DNA of 64,000 nt from Selaginella tamariscina (taxonomy: Eukaryota; Streptophyta; Lycopodiopsida; Selaginellales; Selaginellaceae): NCBI GenBank assembly GCA_003024785.1, contig PUQB01000101.1, positions 62,001-126,000 on the forward strand. Direction: 5' to 3'. A program made the position numbers and the translations under genes. This document shows positions 24,845-37,302 of this stretch, piece after piece. The notes under the pieces are model-generated. The model saw nothing but the letters and a program-made list of their open reading frames with translations, was not told the origin of the DNA and made no database searches. The stretch's first letter is position 1. Every line of letters starts with the position of its first letter.

Positions 24845-26580
24845 GTAACTACTATCATTAACATATTAAAGCCAATATAATTATTTCTATCAGTATTATA
24901 TATACATATGAATATGTGAATGTATTATTACTATTGTCATTTTATAACATACTTAAAAGTAATATTATAGCGTATTTGCTGTTATAAACATTAGAATATA
25001 TCATGCTCACTAGCTAGGCACGAGTATGCATGATAATTAATATATTAATACCTAGAAAGCTCTCCAAAGTTCATCTGGTGAGAACCTCGACATAATTTAG
25101 AAGAGTGTTCTTTTTCTGTACGTACAAAATAGTGTCAATGCTACAGGAATGTTGCGACATAACGAGTTATTAACTATACACTACAGTGTGTGTATACAAA
25201 CGCACACTGACACACACACACACACACACATATAAACCAACCTTAGGGGATTGAATGGCGTCAATGCTGGTACTTCTAGAGCAAGAATGTTGCGAATAAG
25301 AAGCAACAGGATTCTCTTAAGACTTTCACTAACTTTTTTAGCCATATCTGGAGATTTTTTCTGGAATCATATATATAAAGCGCTATGCATATTATATATA
25401 TCCAGAAGAAATGTATATATGTTGTATTATCTTATATAAATGCGCTTCACACTTATAAATAACGTACATAATTAGAGACATACACATAATATGGAACACA
25501 TAAACATTATGTATATTGAATAGCTCTAATAAATAGCTGTAATATGTTATATATATATATATATATAGATAGATAGATAGATAGATAATATGTTTGCATA
25601 GTGTTTTATTATATATAAAAGCTGATGTTGTATATTCACCTTTTCAGATAGATTTTCTAATTTAAAAGATGCCATAGTCGGTTTTGCAACTTCTTTCAGT
25701 AGTGGACTGGCTTATAGAGTATCAAATTCTCAATGTAATATTTAAAAGGTATATATATATGTAGTAATGTATTGTTGTGTATACTTACATATTTACATAG
25801 TATGCATATATATATGTAGTATGCACAAGAATATGTATGTATTTTTGTGTATACTTACATATCTACATAGTATGCATACTTATGTTTTTTTGGTTTTGTA
25901 TTTACACATAGATTATAATTTAACAAATTAAAAAAATATCGAAATAAAGTGAAAGAACATACACATCAATTACATTATGATATAGATGTGAAATAAAATT
26001 ACATCGACATTTGATAATATTTTTTAAATTATTGATAATTAATATGATTATTTAAATAATAATTTTTTATTTTATAAGTAATATTTATATAATATATATA
26101 ATAATTTAGAACACATAAGATTATGTTTACTGATTAGGGTTTGCAAAAAGAGTTTTATGACAGCATATATACATTCATTGTACATAATTGAAATATTGCT
26201 GTGCAGTTTACTTGTTACACAAAATATACAAAATAATAAGTGGTAATTCATTATTTATTTATTTATTCACCTTCATTTACTACTTAGGGTAAATGGAGAT
26301 AAGAAATGGTATGCAACGTGCTATTTTAATGTTATATAATAAGCATGTATATGTTGTTATGGAATGCTCTTCTTAAATCCCAACAAAGTAAATATTAACT
26401 TGCATGTCTTAAATAATTATACCGATTATATTGATATTACTTATAAAATAAAAAGATTATTATATAATAATTATTATTAATATAAAAATATTATTGTAAA
26501 GTATTTAATTTGTTAAATTATAATTAAGGTTATGTACCTCTTCAAATTAACAATTTGAAACTTATTTATACTGAATCGAC
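24845..26580. other. AT-rich spacer
   Basis: No supported gene. (CA)n lies near 25210-25230 and (TA)n(GATA)n near 25550-25588. A stretch near 25650-25735 (RFSNLKDAIVGFATSFSSGL) has normal protein composition after a TTTTCAG acceptor-like site, but I cannot assign it. Confidence 0.45.
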
Positions 26581-26583
26581 TTA

Positions 26584-27633
26584 GAGCATCTACATCGATT
26601 GGGAGTATATTTTAATAAATATTTGTATAAAATGTTAAATTAATTAATTATTCTTAATGCTTGCTCCAACTATAGCATGTATAAATTATATATAAATTAA
26701 TTTGGACCATCAAACTAAACACATGGCACATCATATTAAACAATTGGGTTACGATGTGACATACATGTGAGATAAAATGATTTATTCATAAGCCATATGT
26801 TGAGTAAAAATGTAGGCCGATTCACATCACACATTAAGTTATGAATATTACATTAGTTGTTATTAATTTAATGTTATTAATTAATGTCATTGATCTTCAC
26901 ATCAGCATTAGTTAATCACAACATTAAAAAATTTTAGTTAATGTAACCTAACTTAATTTAATGTAATGTAAATGCCTTCTCACCATATTACATTAGAGTT
27001 ATTAACATATATGTGTTTTCACATATGTTTTACATTAACTTTATATTAAAAGCTCAATTTATTATATTTAAATATTAAATATTATTTTAGGTTCGGCAAA
27101 TTTTGAATTTTCCTAATTTCTGCATACACATGCACACACACAAATTGAGATTTAAAATAATATTTAATATTTAAAAATTTAATTTAAATTTTAATTTAAT
27201 TTAAAAATTAAATTTAAATATATGCTCAACTATAATGTGGGAGGACCGTTTGAAGCTCTCGCCGTTTGCACGCCCTAATGTAAACCCTAAAGTCTTTGAC
27301 ATTAAGTTAATGCCAAGAAATCTTGGCATTAAGTTAATGTCAAATTTGATAAAGAAAGCATTAGTTACACATTATTTTTTAATTTAATGTTTGACTAGTG
27401 TGAATAGATTTACATTAACAAATGACATTACATTATCTTTTTAAAATTTAATGTAATGTTTAGCCTGGTGTGAAGATAATTATATTAAATTTAGCTAATG
27501 TTCATAAGTTAATGTGTAGTGTGAATCGGCATGTAGTAAATTAAATTTTAATAGATATACTTACATTGGTGGAGTCGTAAAATTATATTTTGTTAAGTAA
27601 ATAAATTTACTCACATGTCATGTGGAGATGCTC
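26584..27633. mobile_element. Tourist-like MITE (PIF/Harbinger type) holding a nested element
   Basis: The left end is TTA then GAGCATCTACATC at 26584; the right end is GTGGAGATGCTC ending at 27633 then TTA. Thus it has terminal inverted repeats GAGCATCT(A/C)CA flanked by a 3-bp TTA duplication (26581-26583 and 27634-27636), the PIF/Harbinger signature. Without the nested 715-bp insertion and its duplication the outer element would be about 330 bp, a normal MITE size. It has no coding capacity. Confidence 0.8.
26816..27530. mobile_element. Nested inverted-repeat element inside the Tourist-like MITE
   Basis: The left end reads GCCGATTCACATCACACATT; the reverse complement of the right end reads GCCGATTCACACTACACATT. 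The inverted repeats extend about 30 bp (to TTATGAA). They are flanked by a perfect 6-bp ATGTAG duplication at 26810-26815 and 27531-27536. The interior is AT-rich with many ATTAATGT words in both orientations and a smaller inverted pair (about 27063-27083 and 27151-27173). A 6-bp duplication does not fit the common plant superfamilies cleanly, so the family is left open. Confidence 0.8.
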
Positions 27634-29243
27634 TTAGCGAAAATAATTTTTTGTGGAACTTATGGTCACTTCTTGTCATGTCCTCAATATAGTTGTTAAA
27701 CACCTCATGTATATATACAAGAATTAACACCATCTAATAAGCAAAAAAATGACTTTTACATTGTGATTTAAATGAGGTTTGATTTTCATATACGACTAAC
27801 AAGACGATTTGACATAGGAATGCACCAATGACAAGTAGAGACATGAGCCTGCCCAAGCCTTATATTGTGTGTGTGAATCTTAATGAAGCCTAAAATTAGA
27901 AATGGTACATGTATCCTTCACAAGTGGAATGTTGAACCTATTTGAGACCAAGGTAACCAATCTGATGCATGCATGAAAAATCTCACTACTTGAAATGGTG
28001 TTTTCCCAGCACTCCTCTGTTAGAACCCTCACCCTTAAGGGTTTTAACCAAGGGTATATACCTAAATGTTTAATATATTTTAAAATATTACATCATAACT
28101 AGAGCAGTAGAGTCACATATTTACTTTAAAGTCTTATTGTAAAGTCACATTGTTATTTTAAAGTGAAGTAAACAAGTTTAATAAAGTTAAATTTCCTATT
28201 TACATGTATATTAATTTAAGTAAAAGAATGATATGTTATACTAATAATGATGGCATTAATAATGTTTTTTAATACTATTCATATTTAGCCATGTGTAAAA
28301 TTAAATTGACATGTTAAAATTTGTTTAATTGTGAAATGAAAGCCCTAAAACTATCGAATTGAGTAAATGACATTCATAATGCTCTCACAACAGCAAGAAC
28401 ATATTCAAGATAAGTTTATCTTTTCATCCTCCTCCTTAGTAACAACTAATGCTTACCACTTATATCCCAGCTCTTAATGCAATTCCTCAAATTCACACAC
28501 ATTAATTTAAAATAATTTAGTGTTTGTTTTTTGTACCCATGGTTCTCAAGTTCCTCCTAATAACCGGGTATGTTTTTAATATTTTGTTATGAAAGTGAAT
28601 TATATGTTTTTAAATCATTCTACTTTTTAAATTTTAAAGCAACAACATTTAGCTTTCGAAATAAAATTAGGATACACAAAAGTTAATAGTTCTCAAGTAT
28701 GTGAAACGATTAGAATATAAAGTTGAAAGAAATAAAAAAGCTTGTTGAAATTCAAAGAGAGTGAGTGCTAAGTGAGAAGATATTGCTCGATACATAAGGT
28801 AACATAATTGGATTTGCATATGTACACAATGCCAGCACAAGCAAACACAATAGAGACGGGCTTACTACAATAAACAAGAAATCTCAATTTCTTCCATTAG
28901 TTTTAATAAAAATTTATATAAGGAAATGGAGCTTTGGATGATGAATTCTATGGTTTTTCACAAGTTTTATCAATGAAACACCAAAAAGTATATTTATGCC
29001 TTCAATTTAAATTTATATGGTTATAAAAGGGTTCTTAAGAATATTCCTAGAGAAAGATTTTAAGATTCCAAGACTAATTAGGATAGCATAATACTAAAGG
29101 TTAATCTTAAAAAGGTTAATATTAAAGGATAGTGTTAAAGACTATCTTATATAATAAGTTTATTTAATGTATGTATGTGTATGTGTGTCTATCAAAAATG
29201 CTCCATTAACGACCATCATAAATCTTATGTAGCAATAATTTAG

Positions 29244-29450
29244 AATTATAAACCCACATGGCATTATTGAGGCCACTGAATTAGGCGTATAACATACATG
29301 GCTAAATTATAACCCACATGGCATTATTGAGGCCACTGAATTAGGCGTATAACATACATGGCATGAGTGTTTACATCCAATGACCATCTTAAATTCTAAA
29401 TCCATGTGGCACTATCGAGACTACTAAACTAGGCATGAGTCATACATGAT
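29244..29450. repeat. Tandem repeat, two near-identical copies and a third diverged
   Basis: AATTATAA(A)CCCACATGGC followed by GAGGCCACTGAATTAGGCG starts at 29244 and 29305 almost unchanged. A diverged third copy (CCATGTGGCACTATCGAGAC) begins near 29400. Confidence 0.85.
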
Positions 29451-29464
29451 CAAGTTGATAATGA

Positions 29465-29820
29465 GTTAAAAAAAATTCACTAAGTTAACGATAATAATAA
29501 GGTTAAGAATCATTAAATATTTAAGCCCATGAATTGGCAAGTTAAGAATTTAATAAAAACTAAGTTAAGGGATATTAAATAGTTAAACCTAGGCATTAGT
29601 AAACCTAAGAAGTGAAGGGTCTAACTTAGATATAATAAACTCATTAAGTTAAGTATAACAATTGGGTTTAAGGGTCATCAATAGTTAAGCCCAAGCATAA
29701 GAGCTTAAGAGAATTACTTAGAGATGTATTCATCAAGGTCTAATTTAAAGATAAACTCATCAAGTTAAAGATAATAACTAAGTTAAGGGTCCATTATTAA
29801 ATAATTAAGCCCACCAATAC
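29465..29820. repeat. Degenerate periodic repeat
   Basis: The phrases CAAGTTAA(A/G)GATAATAA, AAGTTAAGGGT and AGTTAAGCCCA(A/C) recur four to five times at roughly 80-110 base intervals. This suggests an old tandem array. Confidence 0.5.
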
Positions 29821-31767
29821 TGAACATTTTTATCAACAGCAATTAATGATTTGATTTCTTGTCTTTTGTTCCATGTTTTCTAATCAAGTCATAACAGTTT
29901 GATAAAAGGCCATTGGTATGGATTAGTTTATCGCACAACATAATGCTTTGATAAACGAGCTTACAAATCTAAAGGTAGTTGTAGTGAATCTCTAAAGTTC
30001 TTGTATAACTCCCACAATTACAAAAGAATTCACTAGGCTGGAGCCTGAGATCAACATGCCAAAGAAATTCAGTAGCAATCATGTGGAGTTCAATGATTCC
30101 TAAATCAAGTCTAGTTGTTGATATGAATGCATTCACATCAATACTCCATCAAAGCCAAGAAAGTAGGACTTTTAATGTCCTTACTTACTTGATCTCTTCG
30201 GGCTTGGGTTGCACCATTTCTCGAATAAGACAATCCTTTGTTGGAGAATTTTAAGAAGTTTATTGCTACTTTTGAGAAATGTTTTAGAGATTCAAACAAA
30301 TATAAATCTAATGTTAATAAGCTTTGTAAGCTCATACAAAGATCTCATCTTGTCTCAATGTATGCTTCAAAATTCTAACAACTTCACACCAATATTCAAC
30401 ATCTTTGATAAAACACTTCCATTTTGGATTAAGGGATGATATCAAGGATCTTCTACTCATCATGCCAGATGCAAGGTTCCTTTTAAAGAACATGCAACAA
30501 CTTGTACATTGTGACAAACGTCTTTTTGAACTTTAACAGAAAAAATGTTGTTAATTTACTGAATCTTTCACAACTCTTGTACTAACATCAAGTCCTACAT
30601 CAACATCAAGACCTGCCTTATGGAGCTAAACAAGTCAAGATTTAGACCTCCTTCTGCTACTGAGAAGGCACATTATGTTGTGTGTATATTATGGTGATTC
30701 ATGATACTTCATCATGTCATGTCCCCTCAAGCCTACACATTTCAAGGCAATGTGCAGTGGAATTTTGCACACCATGCCTTTTTTTTAATCTATCTTGCTT
30801 TTCATATCGTTTTTTTTTTTTAATAAAAAACTACATTCAAAAGTTTATGATAACTTTGTAAATAGAAAAACCCTAATATATTCACAATTGTGTTAAAAGT
30901 ATGTTTACTTAATGTTATTGTCTTCTCTTGTTATTGTTTCAATATTTATATCTATATAATCAAAACTTTTTATTTAAATATTAACCAACTTAAATAAAAT
31001 TTTGATTTTATTTCTTTATCATCAAATAGTTTCTATTTTATATAATAAAACAAACATTTAGATTATTTATTTTTGTCACAAAAGCATAGTCTACATTCTC
31101 ATATATGCACTTTAAATGATACATGTTTATTAAATAATCATACACAATTTTGCTTAATTTAAAAGTTAAAAAGATTATGTTCTTTTTATCATGAATATTA
31201 ACAAAATAAAATCTTAAACAATATCTATATAATAAGTGACCATAACCAGCTACTATGACACCCATGACCATGACCAACTCTTATTGTAAACAATTAGGAA
31301 ATTTTAACTAAACCTATTGTCAGACCTTTGAATGTACAATTAAGAGATTATCAACTATCAACTTATGCTTTTTAAACACATCACTCTTTACCTTTACAAT
31401 CTTATGTGCTTCAAACAAGTAAATATATAATTATGTACATTATAACTAAAATGGGCATGATACCATAGTTACGAAACACAAACACGAGCCTTATATTTCA
31501 GGAACCTAACCACAAAATACATTGTTCACAAATATTCTAATGAATATTTTAAGAATATTCTAATTTTAATTTTAAGAATATGCTACTTTTTATTATATAT
31601 AAACTATTCAAACATTCTTAATCTCACAATATTTGACATTGTCTCCGTCTTCTTCTTCCTCTCCTCACTCAAGTTCATCCAATGTTATGACCTATATAAC
31701 TAATTAAAAAATATTCCCCAAAAAGATATAAGTTAAAATATTTTAAAAAAGGTGATTCTGGAGCAAT

Positions 31768-33074
31768 ATGGTTCAAGACAAGAATCCGGAACTAATGGCA
31801 TTGATTGAGCGTCCAGGTCTCGACGGCATACTCAACTTTCTTCATGGCGGCAAGCAGGAGGATGAGGTCTAAATTCTTGTCAACGACGGTAATGCCATGG
31901 ACCCAGATGACTAAGGAACAACGACACGCGGCATGGAGTGTTCTGAGAAAACTGATGAGGTGCTGTGCCGTTGTAGTGTATGCGTACGTGAAGAGGTGGC
32001 TTGTCCAATCTTTCAGTACCGACAAAGGATCTCCTTACAAGTTTTACGGTGGAGAATCTACGGTAGGCTGGTGCTGTGAATCGCTGTAGCCTAACTAATC
32101 CTGCTATGGTTTTGATTGCAGATGAGCGAAAGGTCTGACTAGTTCTAAGCAGCCACGACGAGGACGTGACGGGGTGCGTGCCTAGACTTCTGAGCTATGT
32201 GGACTCTCCGAAACAGCTGTATCATGAAGGAATCCAGACATTTGTCAAGAAGCACATTGACAAAAGCCATGCAATCTATCGGATATTCAGTGGCACGGAG
32301 AAGATGGCTGAGCTGTTTGATGGTCTGAGCACAAGGTGTTTCTACCGTGGGCCTAATGGGACCGCAGAGTGATTGACAACTCACTTGGAGTCTTACGTGC
32401 TTGGGTGTGCTGCTCGGCAGAAGAAGCTTCAAGCCTCGATGGATGGCAAGCAGGAGATGCTAAGGAGAGCGGCAGGGATTATCGCCACTCAGATGTGGCT
32501 GTAAATCTTGGATTCCTTAAACCACCTCAGCATGCAAAGTTATCGGCCAGCCAATGGATCTTCGCACGGTGCAAATTAATCTGAGATCGGGAAAGTACGC
32601 TTCTTCTGGGGATGCGTTCGCCAAAGATGTTTTGACAATGCTTTGAAGTACAACGAGAAGGAGGACCCCGTTTTCTCCGCTGCACAGTTTGAAGGATAAA
32701 TTTCAGAAAGGTACCACCGAAGGTGTCACGCCAACTCCTCTTAACTTCTTTAAATGCAGGCTGAGGCGGAAGCTTTGCTACAAGATATCCTGGAAATTAA
32801 ACCAGACGAGGCGCGGCACTTTTCAGGCCAGTTTTCTTGGGGCAAGAAGGTGCTCCATGTTCCCTATGCCTTCAACCACACCGGTGCAGATTTATACTAC
32901 GAGGATAGGGAAACTATCGTGATTATACAGTTGTCAGTGGCCCGGAACGCAAAGAAAAGGCACCTCCGTACCGTCGAGCTGATGAGAACTTGCTCGGTTG
33001 CTGAAAAGAGGAGGCGGATACTTCTCTGGGTTCTTGCTGGAGTTGGCTGGGATTATGAGAAGTTTGAGGACTGA
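31768..33074 (+). pseudogene. Bromodomain-like gene, broken, short introns
   Basis: An ATG at 31768 opens MVQDKNPELMALIERPGL, then NFLHGGKQEDE to a GT donor at about 31867. Short introns of about 40-60 bases with GT-AG ends separate the next blocks (MTKEQRHAAWSVLRKLM; TDKGSPYKFYGGEST). At 32555-32697 the text PMDLRTVQINLRSGKYAS, AFAKDV and, one frame over, NALKYNEKEDPVFSAAQF matches the PMDL...TF.NA..YN core of a bromodomain (acetyl-lysine reader, nuclear). Further frames (EALLQDILEIKPDEARHFSG to YEKFED, 32754-33074) are unidentified. Frame changes and stops make it non-functional as read, unless the consensus has errors. Confidence 0.5.
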
Positions 33075-33832
33075 TCTGCATGACGACCTGGGATGTGTTG
33101 ACAAATCGATGCGTAAACCAGATTGTCTTATTTGTTGCTGAAACTAATGAAACAACTCTTGCTTGCAGGAATGTTTGTATTGCTGTGCCAGATGTCCCAA
33201 CAATCTGTTTGACGATTGGGTTCAGTTGAAGAATGTTTGCTGTGGGTACAAAAGCTCTGTGTATTGAGCACGACATGAAGGCAGAAGGTTCATTTCTATG
33301 CCGCTACTGCCCATGCCTAGTGAATATGCAGGATGGAGCTGGAGATGGTGCCATGTAGAATGGAATTCTGAGGAACGCTATACTCAGTTGCCCTAGCTAT
33401 GGCGAAGCAGCTCTCCTCTGCCGCCGTCGTCGCGAGGACGGCCCAACAAACAGGTGAAAGTCGAAGCCGCCCGCGAATGCCACGCTTGAGCGGGCGGAGA
33501 AGCGAGAGCAGAGAAATGCAGCATCCATGGTGAAGCGGTGCATTGACGCTCAAACAGGTTCCAGGCCAACAATCTGGTGCAAGTGCGGCGACTTTTTAGC
33601 TCAAAAGCACGGGAAATTTACACCGAGAAGGTGGTTCTCGAAGAACGGCCTGGAAGATTACAAATGGAGCTGGTACTTCCCTGTGTGAGCATACCACAAA
33701 TATACCAAGTTAGACCTTGAGAGCCTCGTGGGCAGACAGCGTCGACTGGAAGCATTCACTCAAAGTTGCATTCTGGTGCACTCAATACCAGGCTCGCACG
33801 TTCAAGAGCCTACACCATTCTGTTGGAAACAT
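33075..33832 (+). other. Unassigned exon-like text continuing the GC-richer island
   Basis: Plus-strand blocks such as ECLYCCARCPNNLFDDWVQL (33169-33230), FLCRYC (33290-33310) and IWCKCGDFLAQKHGKF (33570-33620) look protein-like with Cys pairs, in different frames. They may be further exons of the bromodomain-like gene, for example a zinc-binding module. I could not identify a family. Confidence 0.3.
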
Positions 33833-34709
33833 CTAATCGTTGGGCAAACATTTTAACCTGGGACGACCACCTGTACCAGGAAGTCCACCACGCCTCCTCC
33901 CAAAGCTGATACTCTGGGGCACATCTCCTCCCGCCGTAGACAGTCTTGAAATGGCACAAGTAAGATTGTCCACTGCCATGGCTACATCAGAAGGCTGACC
34001 TTCGCTTTCAACTGGGTCAGCCGCCTTGTATTGCTGGGAGCGAAAGCGCTGCCGCTGTTTGTGAGAAGGATGTTTTTTCTTATGAAACTGAAAGGCAGAC
34101 GGGAACTTGTGCTTGTCAATGAGGTGATGGTGCCTTGCTTTGTCGGTTTGAAACACGCCATCGCATGCCTCAACAAGACACTCGTACTAAAACCAAAAGC
34201 AATGCAACAAAATTGTAAAGAATATTAATGCATGATTTACCATAGGATGACCGCGGGCAGTTTTAGCTTTGAAGAAAGAGTCATGAGTCTCTGATATGTG
34301 TAGGCTGAGAAGTCGCTTGGTTGGAAAAACTCGAGAGCAAATCGAGCATGTTGCTGTGTGCCGGGTGAGATGGTGTGATTCTAGCTCCTCGAGTCCTCTC
34401 AACTTGGCACCACAGCCGACAATCGAGCAATTGACAGCCCTGCAAAACATTCTTCCACAAGAACCCAAAACAAAATTGTTATAGAATACCAGCACTCTTC
34501 ATTTTCAATTTTGCCAATGTATGCCCTCTCCTCATCAGATATATTCAAGGAAACCTGATCAGTTGCCACTAAGCGAGTGAAATTCAATCCGCTCGAGTTA
34601 CCTGCTTTGCTTGCAGCTCCCGTTCGACATTTCCAGCATTGAAGAAAGCGTGATCGGGAGGAAACCTTCTTCGAGCTGCTCTCCAAGAGGGAAATACAGG
34701 GCCTTCCAT
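33833..34709 (-). CDS. ZNF511: ZNF511-type C2H2 zinc-finger protein, intact
   Basis: Four exons on the minus strand: 34709-34602, 34554-34490, 34439-34241, 34186-33833, with GT-AG introns of only 47, 50 and 54 bases. All phases agree, giving about 249 residues. The N-terminus (RRRFPPDHAFFNAGNVEREL) matches the ZNF511 RRRF..D.FF..G..ER.L start. Three C2H2 fingers follow: CSIVGC...HHLTRH, CSICSRVFPTKRLLSLHISE-TH, and CLVEAC...HHHLIDKH. HKFP.aFqFhKKKHPS then leads to a C-terminal SISFGRRRGG, also typical. ZNF511 homologues occur across animals and plants as nuclear proteins of poorly known role. The longer frame starting with TTG at 34686 is a shadow; the ATG at 34709 gives the conserved N-terminus. 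The opposite-strand neighbour is the broken bromodomain-like gene. Confidence 0.92.
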
Positions 34710-36232
34710 GAGCCCTAAACTCAAACCTAAACTCATTTGTGTGGTATTATGCGCATTTGTGTGTGTATCTGATGTAAAATTTTAAAATAATGAAATTTAT
34801 TCATTGTAATTTTCATAATATATAATTCATATATAGTTTTAAATTTATTTAAATATGTTCAACAAATGCATCGCAGAGAAGTTATATTCAAATAATTAAA
34901 TACAATTTATATTTTTATATTTATAGGCTTTAGACGAATTAATTATATATTCTTTAATTTATATTTATAAAGAATCGTAACACTTTAAAAATGGGAAAGT
35001 ATTCTGTTATAAACTCATGTTATCTCTACCTTGCTATTACTACTGTTTATAATACAATGAATTTAATTAAATTACAATGAATTTTAAACTTGTAATATTT
35101 ATATTAAAACTTAAAAAAACTAGGATGCAATCGAATTATGTTTAGTTTAACAATCTAATTTTCATTATGGGACCCATATTTAACTAGCATAATGCCAGAA
35201 CTAGCATGTTTATAATAATGTAATTATTCAATTAGTAACTGAAATCTTATATTATAAACTTATATAACAAATTAGTATAAATGCAATGATAAAATGAGAT
35301 GCACCTTAAACTAGTAATAGTTTTATATTAAAACTTTAATAAAACTAGGATGCAATATCTTAGTGCAAAAATTGGGCTTCTATTGTGTGTGCGTGTTATA
35401 CCGATATATACATATATATTATCTATCCATTAATTATATTACTATTACATATATAACATAATTATGTATAATATAATAATTAAACTTACGCTAGCACACA
35501 GGAGCGTACACAGGCATGATCGTACTTACCGGGCAAACGGCCGAACGAAACAAATTAAATGGATGCGAACGTGTTTAAATGTGGAGACTTTTAATACGAA
35601 CGGAGATACCGGTTTGCATGAAAAAAAACGAAATCTTAAATATGTGTAAAAGAAATAAATTTAAAATAATTTAAATTTCAAACACACAAACGGCGGCGCG
35701 GTGATCACACTTCCTCTTCTTCATTGTCAACATTTGATCCCATCCATGCCTCATCATCACAAACCTCCTCCATTTCAACATGCACTCTGCTTCAATCTCC
35801 TTGAGTGTTTCCTGCATAAAAAAATTCTGATCCATTGAGGCTCAACCTTTATTTCATCTACATTCACTTCCAGAAGCCTGACCTTGCTCATAAGTTGCAC
35901 CGCAGATAGTGAATTGATCCCACAAGGAGTTTCGCCTTTTCCCTGGACTATCAGAAGAGGTGGCTTGGCGAGCCATTGCACCAGCAATTGTGTCTGCTCG
36001 CAATAAAAAATGTAAAAAGATTATAAAAGATTTTAATTTAACTTAAAATATTCATTTAACTTGACAAACCCTTTACAAACAGAGCACGAACGCCCGTTTG
36101 TGAACGAGGTTTTTGCAAATTAAACAAGTTATGGACACGATATAAAATATGAATTATTCTTGTAAAGGTCTGAATCATATTTGGTATTCACACCTTTCTC
36201 ATTCTTTCATTAAACAATTTGGCTACGTGTCA
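34710..36232. other. AT-rich spacer with an unassigned minus-strand fragment
   Basis: It is mostly AT-rich. At 35700-35995 minus-strand frames have normal protein composition (ATSSDSPGKRRNSLWDQFTI; acidic VEMEEVCDDEAWMGSNVDNE ending at a stop near 35,709). It may be the tail of a dead gene or transposase, but no family is recognised. Confidence 0.4.
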
Positions 36233-37263
36233 TTAGTGTGGGGTTAACAGGTACATTTGTACCCCATGTGGTTCAACTATTGCCTCCACGTAGTTGCTTG
36301 CTACACCATCCTCGCGCTGTGTACATATACGTATTATATAAAAGGTACAATATATTAATTATTCTATATAATTATATTATATGTAAGTTTTTAATTTCAG
36401 CTTAATTACTTATATTATGTTATGTAGTTTTGGAGTCTTTCTGGTAGTTATTATATGTACTTTTGTAATTGATTATTATATAAATTTACAAAAAGATCCA
36501 TAAAGTTTTAATTTCGACTTGCTAATATTATGTAGTAAGCTATTATGAAGTTTTCATAATCAAAAGTTACTTATAGTTATTCTTATATGCATTTGCTGCA
36601 ACTACACTATAAACTACAAAGTATACATAAAAGTATATGCATTGTATATCTAGTACATGTACACAATGTATGCAACACACACACACATATACACACACTT
36701 ACATTCCAGATATCTCGAACTTTAACATTTGTATTTTCTTTAAGGCCGATATCTTCCCAATGTGCTGTGATATTAACCGAGGAATTCCCTCGGTTTAATA
36801 ATAAAACAGCAATTCTTCCTTGAGATAATGGGCCAGCCCAAACCTATATACAATACATAATTAAATAATATAATTAATAAAAGTTTAAAATTAATAAAAA
36901 AATTTACTTCGGATTCTCCATATTTTCGCACTTTTTTGCCTTGCACACCCAACGGATCTGTTTAACGTTAAGTATTGTATATATATGTCAATATATTTAT
37001 AGATAACTTTATTACATTAAATATTAAATATACACACTTAAATGTTATTAACCATTTAGATCGTATAACTTAATAAAACTTTCTTATACATGTGTACAAA
37101 TAGCAATACACACCTTGGTTAATGTCGATAACCTCCTTGTTCTTTAAAATTTGAAGATACTCGTCTTTAACATTTCTTACATCACATCCTATTATCAGAG
37201 GTGCCTACACATTTATGTATCAATAACAAACATATATTATATATAATACATGTATATACATAC

Positions 37264-37302
<39 letters not shown>

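Larger units (their letters stand above)
27640..31767. other. AT-rich spacer with degenerate repeats
   Basis: No supported gene. Holds a 61-bp tandem repeat (29244-29450), a loosely periodic zone (29465-29820), and a somewhat less AT-rich patch (about 29990-30730) whose minus-strand frames (for example SSLNPKWKCFIKDVEYW) I could not assign. Poly-T tracts occur near 30776-30822. Confidence 0.5.

Noticed and set aside
31792-32432. Minus-strand frames in the bromodomain-like gene
   Set aside because: The plus strand shows GT-AG borders and the bromodomain match; the minus frames have neither.
34399-34686. 95-codon frame starting with TTG as the ZNF511 N-terminus
   Set aside because: It reads through intron 1 and loses the conserved RRRF...FF..G start; the ATG at 34709 with a 47-bp intron restores it.
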